Shown here in pieces: positions 42,134-50,730 of a stretch of DNA of 64,000 nt. The position numbers and the translations under genes were made by a program. This stretch comes from Rhodothermales bacterium (lineage in GTDB: Bacteria; Bacteroidota; Rhodothermia; Rhodothermales; VXPQ01). Numbering within the stretch: position 1 is the first letter of the stretch; the number at the start of each line of letters is the position of its first letter. A model generated the notes under the pieces. It was not told where the DNA came from. It searched no databases and worked only from the letters and a program-made list of their open reading frames with translations. The stretch covers positions 1,064,759 through 1,128,758 of the forward strand of contig OX638295.1 in the NCBI GenBank assembly GCA_951812345.1. Direction: 5' to 3'.

Positions 42134-43354
42134 CTACATCCGTTCCGTCCGATGGTTCTCCCGGACCACGTAGATCACAGGGGTGCGCCTGTACGTTTTC
42201 GCATAGGTTTCGCAAAGCGCCTCGCGAAGGGCGGGCACGGCGGTCTGACGCACCAGATTCACCGTGCAGCCCCCGAAACCGCCCCCGGTCATCCGGGCGC
42301 CTGCCACGCCATCCACGTTCCGGGCGGCAGCAACCAGCGTATCCAGTTCCTCGCAACTTACCTCGTACAGGTCGCGCAGGCTGTCGTGCGACTGGTTCAT
42401 CAATATCCCGAACGCCTCGAAATCCCCGTTTCTCAGGGCGTCCCGCGCCTGCAGTACGCGGTCGTTTTCCTCCAGGACATGCCGGACCCGGCGGTGCTGG
42501 AGGGACGGGAGGAGCCACAAGTCTTCGGGCTTGGCGTCGCGCAGACTCCGTATATCGGGACGGGCTTCCCGGATCGTTTCGAGGGCCTGCTCGCATTCGC
42601 TGCGCCGGGTATTGTAGCTGGAGGAAGCCAGTTCGCGCCGCACCCCCGAATCGACGATGACGATCTCGAAGGCGTCGTTCCGGTCTCGTTCCGTATTAGT
42701 CAGGGGCACGTGTTCGCAGGCAAGCGATCGGCAGTCGAGCAGCAAGGCGTGCCTGCGGCGCCCCAGCCGGGATACGAACGGGTCCATGATGCCGCAGGAG
42801 ACGCCCGCGTAGCGGTGTTCTACCTGCTGAGACAGGTGCACCGCATCGATAGGGTCGATCCCCAGGCCGAACAACTGGTCGAGACCGTAGATGACCGCCG
42901 TGGAGAGCGCTGCCGACGAACTCAGGCCGGCACCGATGGGCACATCGCCCTCGACGAGCATCTCGAATCCGCCGGGCAGCCGGTCCCGCAGTTCGCTGAT
43001 TATTCCGGTTACATAGGCGGCCCATGCGCCCGGACCGGTTTCAGGCTGTTCGGAAAGCGGGTATGTTATCCACTCGTCGAACTGCGCGGCGTACAGGATC
43101 ACCGTGTCGTCGTGGCGTGCCCGCAACGCTGCGTATGCGCACCGGTCGATCGTCATCGGGAGCACGAACCCCTCGTGGTAATCCGTATGATCCCCGATCA
43201 GATTGACGCGCCCGGGGGCCCGAACAATAAGAACATTGTTTGCGTCCGCCTCGCCGAAAGCGGCCCGGAATGAGGAAAGCACCTTCACGGCCTTGTCGTA
43301 CGTATTGCCTGCGAGGGAAGGATCGTCCGTGTCATTCCGTTGCAACGCCGCCAT
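42134..43354 (-). CDS. galK: Galactokinase (406 aa)
   Basis: GHMP kinase phosphorylating galactose at C1, first step of the Leloir pathway. The galactokinase signature is GRVNLIGDHTDYHEGFVLPM, the ATP loop is PIGAGLSSSAALSTAV, and the third GHMP motif is ARMTGGGFGGCTVNLV. The length matches the family. It lies downstream of an SGLT-type sodium symporter on the same strand, with a DUF805 gene between them, giving a plausible galactose uptake and phosphorylation group. galT and galE are not in the window. Confidence 0.95.
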   Translation of the reverse strand: MAALQRNDTDDPSLAGNTYDKAVKVLSSFRAAFGEADANNVLIVRAPGRVNLIGDHTDYHEGFVLPMTIDRCAYAALRARHDDTVILYAAQFDEWITYPLSEQPETGPGAWAAYVTGIISELRDRLPGGFEMLVEGDVPIGAGLSSSAALSTAVIYGLDQLFGLGIDPIDAVHLSQQVEHRYAGVSCGIMDPFVSRLGRRRHALLLDCRSLACEHVPLTNTERDRNDAFEIVIVDSGVRRELASSSYNTRRSECEQALETIREARPDIRSLRDAKPEDLWLLPSLQHRRVRHVLEENDRVLQARDALRNGDFEAFGILMNQSHDSLRDLYEVSCEELDTLVAAARNVDGVAGARMTGGGFGGCTVNLVRQTAVPALREALCETYAKTYRRTPVIYVVRENHRTERM

Positions 43355-43375
43355 GTTCGCGCAGCAGGGCGGCGA

Positions 43376-43804
43376 TTACCACGCAAGCGCCTCCTTGGGA
43401 TTGGCGCCATATTTGTTCTCGCCCGGCTCGCTATCCAGCACCGTCAAAACGAGCAGCCAGATGGGACCGATCACAGGAAGGAAAATCGCCAGGAGATACC
43501 ATAGGCCGCTGCGACCGGTATCGTGCAGGCGGCGGACGGTCACGGCAATGAGGGGCAGCAGATGGATCAACCCCCAAAGCAAGGACAGGATGCCAAGCAC
43601 TATTTCCGGAGTGCCCAAAGCCAAACCACCGCTCAGGTCAGGGGTTGTGCCCGTAGCTATCCATGTCAGGGCGACGATCCAGAAGGGAGCGCTGATAAAT
43701 AGTCCTCCCAGCCCATAGAACAATTGAAAGAACCAGTATTCTTTCCTGCGCGCCCTGCCCAGGAAACCCACATAATTTCTCAGGGCCTTAAGATACCATT
43801 CCAT
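43376..43804 (-). CDS. DUF805 membrane protein (142 aa)
   Basis: Small inner-membrane protein with the DUF805 signature FLGRARRKEYWFFQLF near the N-terminus and VRRLHDTGRSGLWYLLAIFL in the middle, followed by the last helix and a polar end. Four membrane helices are predicted. The function of the family is unknown. It lies 21 bases upstream of galK and 93 bases after the sodium symporter gene on the same strand, so it may simply be carried in their transcript. Confidence 0.9.
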   Translation of the reverse strand: MEWYLKALRNYVGFLGRARRKEYWFFQLFYGLGGLFISAPFWIVALTWIATGTTPDLSGGLALGTPEIVLGILSLLWGLIHLLPLIAVTVRRLHDTGRSGLWYLLAIFLPVIGPIWLLVLTVLDSEPGENKYGANPKEALAW

Positions 43805-43897
43805 GGTCTGGAGAGCGTTTTGTGGTGATGGAAACGACGTGCCCGCCGCGGCAACGGCAGAGCCCGATGCAATATAATATACCCGCCCCGTCTTCTC

Positions 43898-45421
43898 TTA
43901 CCAGAAGATCACATACAGCGCGATTGTGGCCAGCACCACCGCCGCAGCCATCCATTTTGCGCCTCGGGCGTGCTCCAGGTTCAGGTCCGAAACAGGAAGA
44001 CGCTTCGGCTCGCGCAGGGGAAGCAGCAGCCGGACGGAGGTCATGAAGATCACAAGCGCCACGAAAGTAATCATCATGTGGTGCAGGAACGCGACATCCG
44101 GTAGCCGCCACAGGAGGAAACCGTAGATGGGAATGCCGAGAATCATGGCGGCTTTGGCCGCAATAGGGGGTGTGCGTTTCGAAATGAGCCCGAACGCAAA
44201 GGAGGCCACGATTCCCGGAGAAATGAATCCCCAGAACATCTGGATATACTCGAAAATGCTTTCGGCGGAACCCACGACGGGCGCCCACAGGCAGCCGACG
44301 ACCACCAGTACGGCCGTGGCGATGCGCCCGATCTTCACGTAGTGCCTTGGGGCTTCCTCGGTGCGCCGGTACCGCTTGTACAAGTCGATCGTGAAGATGG
44401 TGGCGGCGGAGTTCAGCATGGAGTCGAGCGAACTCATGATGGCGCCGAACAGCGCGGCGAACATGATCCCGCTCAGCCCGGCGGGGAGCAACTCGCGGAT
44501 CATCACGGGATACGCCTGGTCGGCTGTCGTTACCTGCTCCGGAAAGAGCTGGGCGGCCATGATGCCGGGAAAGACAATCAGAAACGGGAGCAGCAGTTTC
44601 AGCCCCGCCGCAAGAAAAATCCCGCGCTGCCCCTCGGCAAGGCTGCGGGCGGCGAGCGTGCGCTGCGTGATGAACTGGTTCAGGCCCCAGTAGAAAATCT
44701 GGGGAATCCAGAGACCGCCTATAAAGACCGCCACCCAGGGCATCTCGTCGTGATTCCACGGCAACACCGTATGCAGTTTGTCGCCGGCGGCGGCCATGAA
44801 CGGTTCCACGCCCCCGATGGCCTGGAACCCGAGGATCGTGATGAGCGCCCCGCCCAGCAGAAGGGCTATGCCCTGGAGCAGGTCCGACCAGACCACGGCC
44901 CCGAGACCGCCGTAGATGGTGTAGGCGCCCGCCGTGATCCCGATGAGCCAGATCCCCAGGACCATGTCCATTTCGAAGATCGTGCCCAGCGCGAGGGCGC
45001 CGGCGTAGAGCACCGTCGCCAGCGCCACGAACACGTACGCGAGCATCATGAACGTGGCCATGATCGTGCGCGTCCCGACGTCGAAACGGTATTCGAGGTA
45101 TTCGGGGATGGTGTAGATGCCCGCCTTCAGGAACTTCGGGAGGAAGAAGAGGGCCGTAATGACCAGCGCGATAGCGGCGGTCCACTCGTAGCTGGCGATA
45201 GCGAGGCCCAGGTCGTACCCGCGCCCGGCCATGCCCACGAACTGCTCGGTCGAGATGTTGGAGGCGATCAGGGAGAAGCCGATCAGCCACCAGGAGAGTT
45301 TGCGCCCCGCAAGGAAGTAGTCTTCCGTAGTGGTTTCGTGCCGGGAGGCGTACAGCGATATCCCGATGACCACCGCAATGAACGCACAGAACGTGACGAT
45401 GTCGATCGGGTGCAGCGCCAT
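43898..45421 (-). CDS. Sodium:solute symporter, SGLT type (507 aa)
   Basis: Sodium-coupled transporter of the SSS family with about 13-14 helices. It has the N-terminal TTTEDYFLAGRKLSWWLIGFSLIASN block, ISTEQFVGMAGRGYDLG, and QIFYWGLNQFITQRTLAARS, which is characteristic of the sugar-transporting vSGLT-like branch. The nearby galK suggests galactose or another hexose as substrate. The Ala-Lys-rich last helix and short tail are complete. Confidence 0.9.
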   Translation of the reverse strand: MALHPIDIVTFCAFIAVVIGISLYASRHETTTEDYFLAGRKLSWWLIGFSLIASNISTEQFVGMAGRGYDLGLAIASYEWTAAIALVITALFFLPKFLKAGIYTIPEYLEYRFDVGTRTIMATFMMLAYVFVALATVLYAGALALGTIFEMDMVLGIWLIGITAGAYTIYGGLGAVVWSDLLQGIALLLGGALITILGFQAIGGVEPFMAAAGDKLHTVLPWNHDEMPWVAVFIGGLWIPQIFYWGLNQFITQRTLAARSLAEGQRGIFLAAGLKLLLPFLIVFPGIMAAQLFPEQVTTADQAYPVMIRELLPAGLSGIMFAALFGAIMSSLDSMLNSAATIFTIDLYKRYRRTEEAPRHYVKIGRIATAVLVVVGCLWAPVVGSAESIFEYIQMFWGFISPGIVASFAFGLISKRTPPIAAKAAMILGIPIYGFLLWRLPDVAFLHHMMITFVALVIFMTSVRLLLPLREPKRLPVSDLNLEHARGAKWMAAAVVLATIALYVIFW

Positions 45422-45457
45422 GGCGGGAAGTACAGGGGGCGGGGTACGGCAGGCGCC

Positions 45458-45910
45458 TTATCGGGAAGCGAAGATGCGCCGTCCCCCGCCTTTCTCTACG
45501 GCGATGATATCGTATGGATCGCTGCGGGGACCTTCCATACCGGGAGAGCCCATCGGCATGCCGGGCACCGCAAGGCCCGCAATGGGTTCGCCTTCCTCAA
45601 GCATGCGGTGGATTTCCTCCGCCGGGACATGGCCTTCCACAAAATATCCGTTCACAAGCGCCGTATGGCAGGAGCGCAGATCGGCGGGAATCCCGTATCG
45701 TATTCTCATGGGCGTCACGTCGGCGAGGTCCACAGCCTTGACACGGAACCCGTTCGCTTCGAGATGATCCACCCATTTGGCGCAGCATCCGCACGTGGGG
45801 GTCTTGTACACGGTGATGTGCTGTCCTGCAGAGGAAGTGCGGGCGATGAGTACGCCGCACGTAATGACGGCGCCCAGCAAAAATGCAACGATAAGGTACT
45901 TTTTGTTCAT
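45458..45910 (-). CDS. DUF411 metal-binding protein (150 aa)
   Basis: Exported protein with an N-terminal membrane or signal segment (KYLIVAFLLGAVITCGVLIA) and the DUF411 core: VYKTPTCGCCAKWVDHLEAN, SCHTALVNGYFVEGHVPAEE, and AGLAVPGMPMGSPGM. The Cys-x-Cys-Cys cluster and the Met-rich loop suggest copper or another soft metal as ligand. Family members sit near copper-resistance genes, but none is adjacent here. Confidence 0.92.
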   Translation of the reverse strand: MNKKYLIVAFLLGAVITCGVLIARTSSAGQHITVYKTPTCGCCAKWVDHLEANGFRVKAVDLADVTPMRIRYGIPADLRSCHTALVNGYFVEGHVPAEEIHRMLEEGEPIAGLAVPGMPMGSPGMEGPRSDPYDIIAVEKGGGRRIFASR

Positions 45911-46004
45911 GAGCGCATATACCGTTACGCTTGGCGGAACGTTCCGGCGAGCCGCTGCATGAAATAGGAATATCCCATGCTGCGAGGCGCCTTTCCGACG
46001 GATT

Positions 46005-48857
46005 TTGAAAGATTCTGAGAACCATAGTACGAAGCCGGAGCGTCCGGGTGTTTCTTCCTCGCTTCCCGGGCCGCCCCGATCCGGTCGTCAGAGCGGGCAG
46101 GGTCCCGGGCGGCGGTATACGCGGTTGCCGCCGATACAGCGCAAGGTGGTGAGCGTGGTTCTGGGCGGGTATGCGGTGCTGCTGGTCAACAGCATCTTTC
46201 TGTTGCTGTTTGATCGTTCCACGGCGCTCGTCTATATGAGCAATGTGCTCCTGCACATTTGCCTGGGAATCCTGCTGATCGCGCCTGCCATCGCCTTCCT
46301 GGTCATGCATCTCCTGAAGATGCCGCTCCGGATGAACCGGCGCGCGACGAGGGCGGGCGTGTTTACGGCCCTGTCGCTGATTACTCTGTTTGCGACGGGC
46401 ATTGCGCTGGTGGCCGTCGGTGCGTCCTACCGGTGGATCCTGTGGACGCATATCGTGACGGCGGTGACGTCCGTGGGGGGCTTCATCCTGCATGTGTCGC
46501 TGAAGCGCGGCGTACGCTACCATTTCCTGCAATGGGGAGATGTGTGGAAACAGGGCCTTGGCGCGGCGCTCCGGCACCCGCTGAGCCTGACGGCGCTTGG
46601 CGGGGCGGTGCTTGTGGCCGGATTCATCGTGGTGCCCTGGGCAACGACGCGTACGGGCGTATACGTGCAGGAGGGCCCGCCGGGAGAAGCGGCTTCGGAG
46701 GGCGCAGATGCGGAAGGCGCTGTCCCCGGATACGCCGCGGCGCTCACGGCAGTCCCGCTGGCGCAGTCGCAGTCGGTCATTGTGGGGGAGGACCTCTTGC
46801 CCGACGAGGCATTGGCCGGGTCCGCGCGCTGCGGACAGGAGGGGTGCCATCCGGACATGTATACGCAGTGGTCCGAATCGATGCACCGCTTCTCGTCCTT
46901 CAACAATCCCTGGTACAAGAAGAGCGTCGAGGCGATGATCGACGAAGTCGGCGCCGAACCCGCGCGCTGGTGCGCATCCTGTCACGATCCCGTGGTGCTG
47001 TTCGGTGGGCGGTTCGACGAGGCGCCGCTGGATATGGACCACTGGACGGCGCACGAGGGCCTCACATGCCTGTCCTGCCATGCGGTAGAGGGGTTGCGCG
47101 ATGTGCGGGGCAATGGTCGCTATGCGATCGCTGCGCCGGACGAGTATCCGTTTGCGCGCGCCGAAGAAGGGCTGGGCCGGTGGGTGCATAATGTGCTGGT
47201 GCGCGCCAAGCCCGAACCGCACCGCCAGGCCATGCTGAAGCCGGTCCACAAAACCCCCGAGTTTTGCGGCACGTGCCACAAGGTGGGGATTCCTCCGGAA
47301 GTGAACAGCTATCGCTGGAAGCGCGGGCAGAACGAATACGACAACTGGCACAACAGCGGCGTCAGCGGCAACATCGTCCGGTCGTTTTACCTTCCCGAGA
47401 CGCCCTCGAATTGCGTCACGTGTCATATGCCGCTCGAACCCTCGAACGATATGGGGAACGACGGCGGGCTCATACGCAGCCACCGGTTCGCCGCCGCCAA
47501 TACGGCGGTCCCGTTCGTCAAAGGGCACCCTGCGCAACTGGCCGAGGCCCGGCATAATCTGTCCAAAGGCATTGCGCTTATCGACATCTTCCGGGTTCGG
47601 GTGAACGGGCGTACGTACGGTCCGGATCGCCCACTGCCTGTTTTACGGCCGGGCGACCGCGTGCAGGTGGATGTCGTGGTGCGCAACAAGGGCGTGGGCC
47701 ATACGCTGCCCGGCGGCACGAACGATTCCAACGAGCTGTGGGTGGAGTTTCTTGCGCAGGACGCTTCCGGGGAGACGGTGCTGGCTTCCGGGTTGCTCGA
47801 CGATGCGGGGCGCGTCGATTCGACGGCGCATTTTCTCGGAAGCGTGCTGGTGGACCGGCAGAGCCGGATCATCGACCGGCGCAACGTGCAGGACTGGGTG
47901 ACGAATGTGTATGCGAATGTGATCGGGCCGGGCGCGGCGCGCAACGTGCATTACGATTTTGTGGCGCCTCCGGGCGCCTCGATCACTGCGCTGAAGGCGA
48001 CGCTTCGACACCGCAAATTCAAGTGGTACCTGAACGAATGGACGTTTCGCGGTGTGCGGAAAGAAGCGGATACGGACGTAGAATACGGCGATATGCCGGA
48101 CGGGCATCCCTGGTCCCTGGATCCGGACAAGACCGCGCCCGTGCTGCCGCTGACCGACATGGCCGTACACGAGCGCCGGGCCGGGAGCGTGACGCCCGAT
48201 TCGCTTTCTGCGACGTCGTCTCGTCCGTTATGGGAGCGGTGGAACGATTTCGGCATAGGGCGTCTCCTCGAAACGGATACGCGCGGGGCGATCGAAGCCT
48301 TCGAGCGGGTTGCGGAGTTGGCGCCGGACAATCCGGAAGGGCCCATCAATATGGCCCGCGCGTTTATCTCGGAAGGGCAACTGGATCGCGCCACCGAGGT
48401 ACTTGAGGAGGCCGAGCGCCGCCGCCCAGGCTATCTGAAGACGGCCTGGCTGCGCGGAGAGGTGCACAAGGCGTCCGCAGAGTACAACGAGGCGCTGGAC
48501 GAGTGGCTGGCGGTGGTGTCGGCCTATCCCGAAGATCGCGTACTCCTGCTCGGTATTGGCAGGATTCATTATCTTGCGGGCCGTTACGAAGAGGCGCTTC
48601 CATGGTTCGACCGGGTATTGACCATCGATCCGGAAAATGTCGGCGCCTTGTACAACAGGATGCTGGCGCTCGGTGCGCTGGGACGAACCGAAGCATTTGG
48701 AGATGCTCGTGAACGGTACGAATATCACAAGGACGATGAAAATGCGCCCGCGGTCGCGTCGCCGTACAAACAGGCGCATCCCATGGATAACCGGGAGGCC
48801 CAGGCGCTGCACGAGCATGGATTGCATCCGGTTCGATCCCGGAGTGCGGGGAATTGA
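46005..48857 (+). CDS. Multihaem cytochrome c / TPR membrane protein (950 aa)
   Basis: The N-terminus has about four membrane helices (VVSVVLGGYAVLLVNSIFLL and following). A periplasmic multihaem region follows with CGQEGCH (CX4CH), CASCH, CLSCH, CGTCH and CVTCH motifs, resembling cytochrome c554-type proteins. After a beta-rich segment, the C-terminal about 170 residues are TPR repeats (RAFISEGQLDRATEVLEEAE; RIHYLAGRYEEALPWFDRVL). The start appears to be TTG 46005; no better ATG precedes the first helix. The gene is 10 bases before a CRTAC1-type lipoprotein gene, a pairing seen in other environmental genomes. A role in extracytoplasmic electron transfer is likely. Confidence 0.85.
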   Translation: MKDSENHSTKPERPGVSSSLPGPPRSGRQSGQGPGRRYTRLPPIQRKVVSVVLGGYAVLLVNSIFLLLFDRSTALVYMSNVLLHICLGILLIAPAIAFLVMHLLKMPLRMNRRATRAGVFTALSLITLFATGIALVAVGASYRWILWTHIVTAVTSVGGFILHVSLKRGVRYHFLQWGDVWKQGLGAALRHPLSLTALGGAVLVAGFIVVPWATTRTGVYVQEGPPGEAASEGADAEGAVPGYAAALTAVPLAQSQSVIVGEDLLPDEALAGSARCGQEGCHPDMYTQWSESMHRFSSFNNPWYKKSVEAMIDEVGAEPARWCASCHDPVVLFGGRFDEAPLDMDHWTAHEGLTCLSCHAVEGLRDVRGNGRYAIAAPDEYPFARAEEGLGRWVHNVLVRAKPEPHRQAMLKPVHKTPEFCGTCHKVGIPPEVNSYRWKRGQNEYDNWHNSGVSGNIVRSFYLPETPSNCVTCHMPLEPSNDMGNDGGLIRSHRFAAANTAVPFVKGHPAQLAEARHNLSKGIALIDIFRVRVNGRTYGPDRPLPVLRPGDRVQVDVVVRNKGVGHTLPGGTNDSNELWVEFLAQDASGETVLASGLLDDAGRVDSTAHFLGSVLVDRQSRIIDRRNVQDWVTNVYANVIGPGAARNVHYDFVAPPGASITALKATLRHRKFKWYLNEWTFRGVRKEADTDVEYGDMPDGHPWSLDPDKTAPVLPLTDMAVHERRAGSVTPDSLSATSSRPLWERWNDFGIGRLLETDTRGAIEAFERVAELAPDNPEGPINMARAFISEGQLDRATEVLEEAERRRPGYLKTAWLRGEVHKASAEYNEALDEWLAVVSAYPEDRVLLLGIGRIHYLAGRYEEALPWFDRVLTIDPENVGALYNRMLALGALGRTEAFGDARERYEYHKDDENAPAVASPYKQAHPMDNREAQALHEHGLHPVRSRSAGN

Positions 48858-48867
48858 GGGACGACCG

Positions 48868-50673
48868 ATGAAGAATCCGGGCGCCCCCGCCGCCGCTTTT
48901 TCCATATCCCCAGGCGCTGCAATGGCCGTGGTGCTGCTTGCGGGTATATGGTCGGCCTGCGGCGGATCGCCGGCGGAAACGGACGAAGCCCCGGAGCGCG
49001 CTTTTTCGGACTGGCTCTCGTTCGAGAATGTAACGGAGACTGCGGGTCTCTCCGGCTTCCGCCACGAGACAGGAGCGTTCGGACAGATATGGTTTCCCGA
49101 GTCCATGGGATCGGGCGCTGCCTTTTTCGATTACGACGGGGACGGTTGGCAGGATATTGCGCTGGCGGGCGGGGGGCGCTGGTCCGGTGCGGGAGATTCC
49201 GCGATGGGCAGCGAGGCGCAACAGGAGGTGCTTCCGCTCCGCCTTTACCGGAATCTCGGCGATGGCGCCTTCTCGGAGGTGACGGAAGCGGTGGGGCTGG
49301 CAGGATTTGACGGCGTGCGCGAGGTGTACGGGCTCGGTATCGCTGCTGCGGACTACGACGGGGACGGAGACCTCGACATCTACCTTTCTGCGCTGGCCGA
49401 AAACCTGCTTTTCCGCAACGAGGGCGGGGTTTTCGTCGAGGTGGGCCGTGAAGCCGGCGTGGCCGGCGAGGCCGTGTGGAGTTCATCCCCCATTTTCTTC
49501 GATGCGGACCGGGACGGGGATCTCGACCTGTACGTGGGAAATTACGTGGCCTGGTCTCCGGAGACGGACATTTACTGCTCGCTCGACGGGGTGACCAAGG
49601 GATATTGCACTCCGGAAACCTATGAGGGCGTACCGGGACGCTTCTATCGCAACCACGGGGATGGCGCGTTTGCGGACGAAACCGCCGCGGCGGGTTTTCT
49701 GCCGGCGGCGGGCAAGACGCTTGGCGTGGCGGAGCTGGATTTCAACCGGGACGGCTGGCCCGATCTGATGGTGGCCAACGATACGCAGCCCGACTATCTG
49801 TATGTAAACAACGGCGACGGCACGTTTTCCGAGAGGGGGGCGCTGAGTGGCGTCGCCTACGACGAGAACGGGAAGGCGCGCGCCGGGATGGGCGTGGATA
49901 CGGGGATTGTGGACAGCACGGGGCAGGCGTCCGTGTTCGTAGGCAATTTTTCGTCGGAGATGATCGGGGTGTACCGGCACTTGCATGACGGACTGTTCAT
50001 CGACCGGGCCGCGCTTTCGCAGATCGGACGTCCTTCCCTGATGACGCTCACCTTTTCTCTTTTCCTTGCGGATTTCGATCTCGATACGGACCTCGACCTG
50101 TTTGCGGCGAACGGCCACGTGCAGCCGGAAATAGAGACGGTACAGGACAATGTCGGCTACGAAGAGAAGCCGCATCTTTTTCTGAACCGGGGGGACGGTA
50201 CGTTCGAGGATGCGGCTCCCGCGCTGGGCGGGGTGTTCGCTGAGGAATTCGTGGCGCGGGGGGCTGCCGCCGCGGATTACGACCGCGACGGCGACATGGA
50301 CGTGCTGATGGTCGAAAACGGGGGCGGCGCTCACCTGTGGCGGAATAATTTGCTGGAGAACGGGGCCGCCAGTGTTGCCGACAACCCCGTTTTTCTTCGC
50401 GTGATGCTGGAAGGAAGCGACAGCAACCGCGAAGGCCTTTCGTCTTCCGTGGAAGTCGTGCTGGGCGGCTTCCGGATGGAGCGCCGCGTCCGCACCGGCT
50501 CCAGCTACCTGTCCCAGAACGAATTACCGGTTACGTTCGGACTGGGAGAACGCCCGGCTGCCGACAGCCTTATTGTCCGGTGGCCCAGCGGCGCCGTGGA
50601 TCGCTTCGCTGATGTCGAGGGCAACCGGCAGTACCGGGTTGTGGAAGGCGCCGCCCGGCTGACCGCGTGGTGA
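48868..50673 (+). CDS. CRTAC1-type FG-GAP/ASPIC lipoprotein (601 aa)
   Basis: Start ATG 48868 follows GAGGGA by six bases, 10 bases after the cytochrome stop. A lipobox-like IWSAC closes the signal peptide. The body has calcium-binding FG-GAP/VCBS repeats, each with a D-x-D-x-D-G-x-x-D loop (FDYDGDGWQDIAL, DYDGDGDLDIYLS, DADRDGDLDLYVG, DFNRDGWPDLMVA, DYDRDGDMDVLMV), forming a beta-propeller. A C-terminal ASPIC/UnbV domain follows (RVRTGSSYLSQNELPVTFGL and SLIVRWPSGAV). It is surface or periplasmic; function unknown, but linked by operon structure to the multihaem protein. Confidence 0.9.
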   Translation: MKNPGAPAAAFSISPGAAMAVVLLAGIWSACGGSPAETDEAPERAFSDWLSFENVTETAGLSGFRHETGAFGQIWFPESMGSGAAFFDYDGDGWQDIALAGGGRWSGAGDSAMGSEAQQEVLPLRLYRNLGDGAFSEVTEAVGLAGFDGVREVYGLGIAAADYDGDGDLDIYLSALAENLLFRNEGGVFVEVGREAGVAGEAVWSSSPIFFDADRDGDLDLYVGNYVAWSPETDIYCSLDGVTKGYCTPETYEGVPGRFYRNHGDGAFADETAAAGFLPAAGKTLGVAELDFNRDGWPDLMVANDTQPDYLYVNNGDGTFSERGALSGVAYDENGKARAGMGVDTGIVDSTGQASVFVGNFSSEMIGVYRHLHDGLFIDRAALSQIGRPSLMTLTFSLFLADFDLDTDLDLFAANGHVQPEIETVQDNVGYEEKPHLFLNRGDGTFEDAAPALGGVFAEEFVARGAAAADYDRDGDMDVLMVENGGGAHLWRNNLLENGAASVADNPVFLRVMLEGSDSNREGLSSSVEVVLGGFRMERRVRTGSSYLSQNELPVTFGLGERPAADSLIVRWPSGAVDRFADVEGNRQYRVVEGAARLTAW

Positions 50674-50730
50674 GCAAAAGTTGTTTCCCTCTGAGTCCTC
50701 CGAACCGGCGAGGCGCATAGATTCCATGCC

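Noticed and set aside
45597..47555. 652-codon frame on the minus strand
   Set aside because: Shadow of the DUF411 and multihaem genes; composition atypical and no family features.
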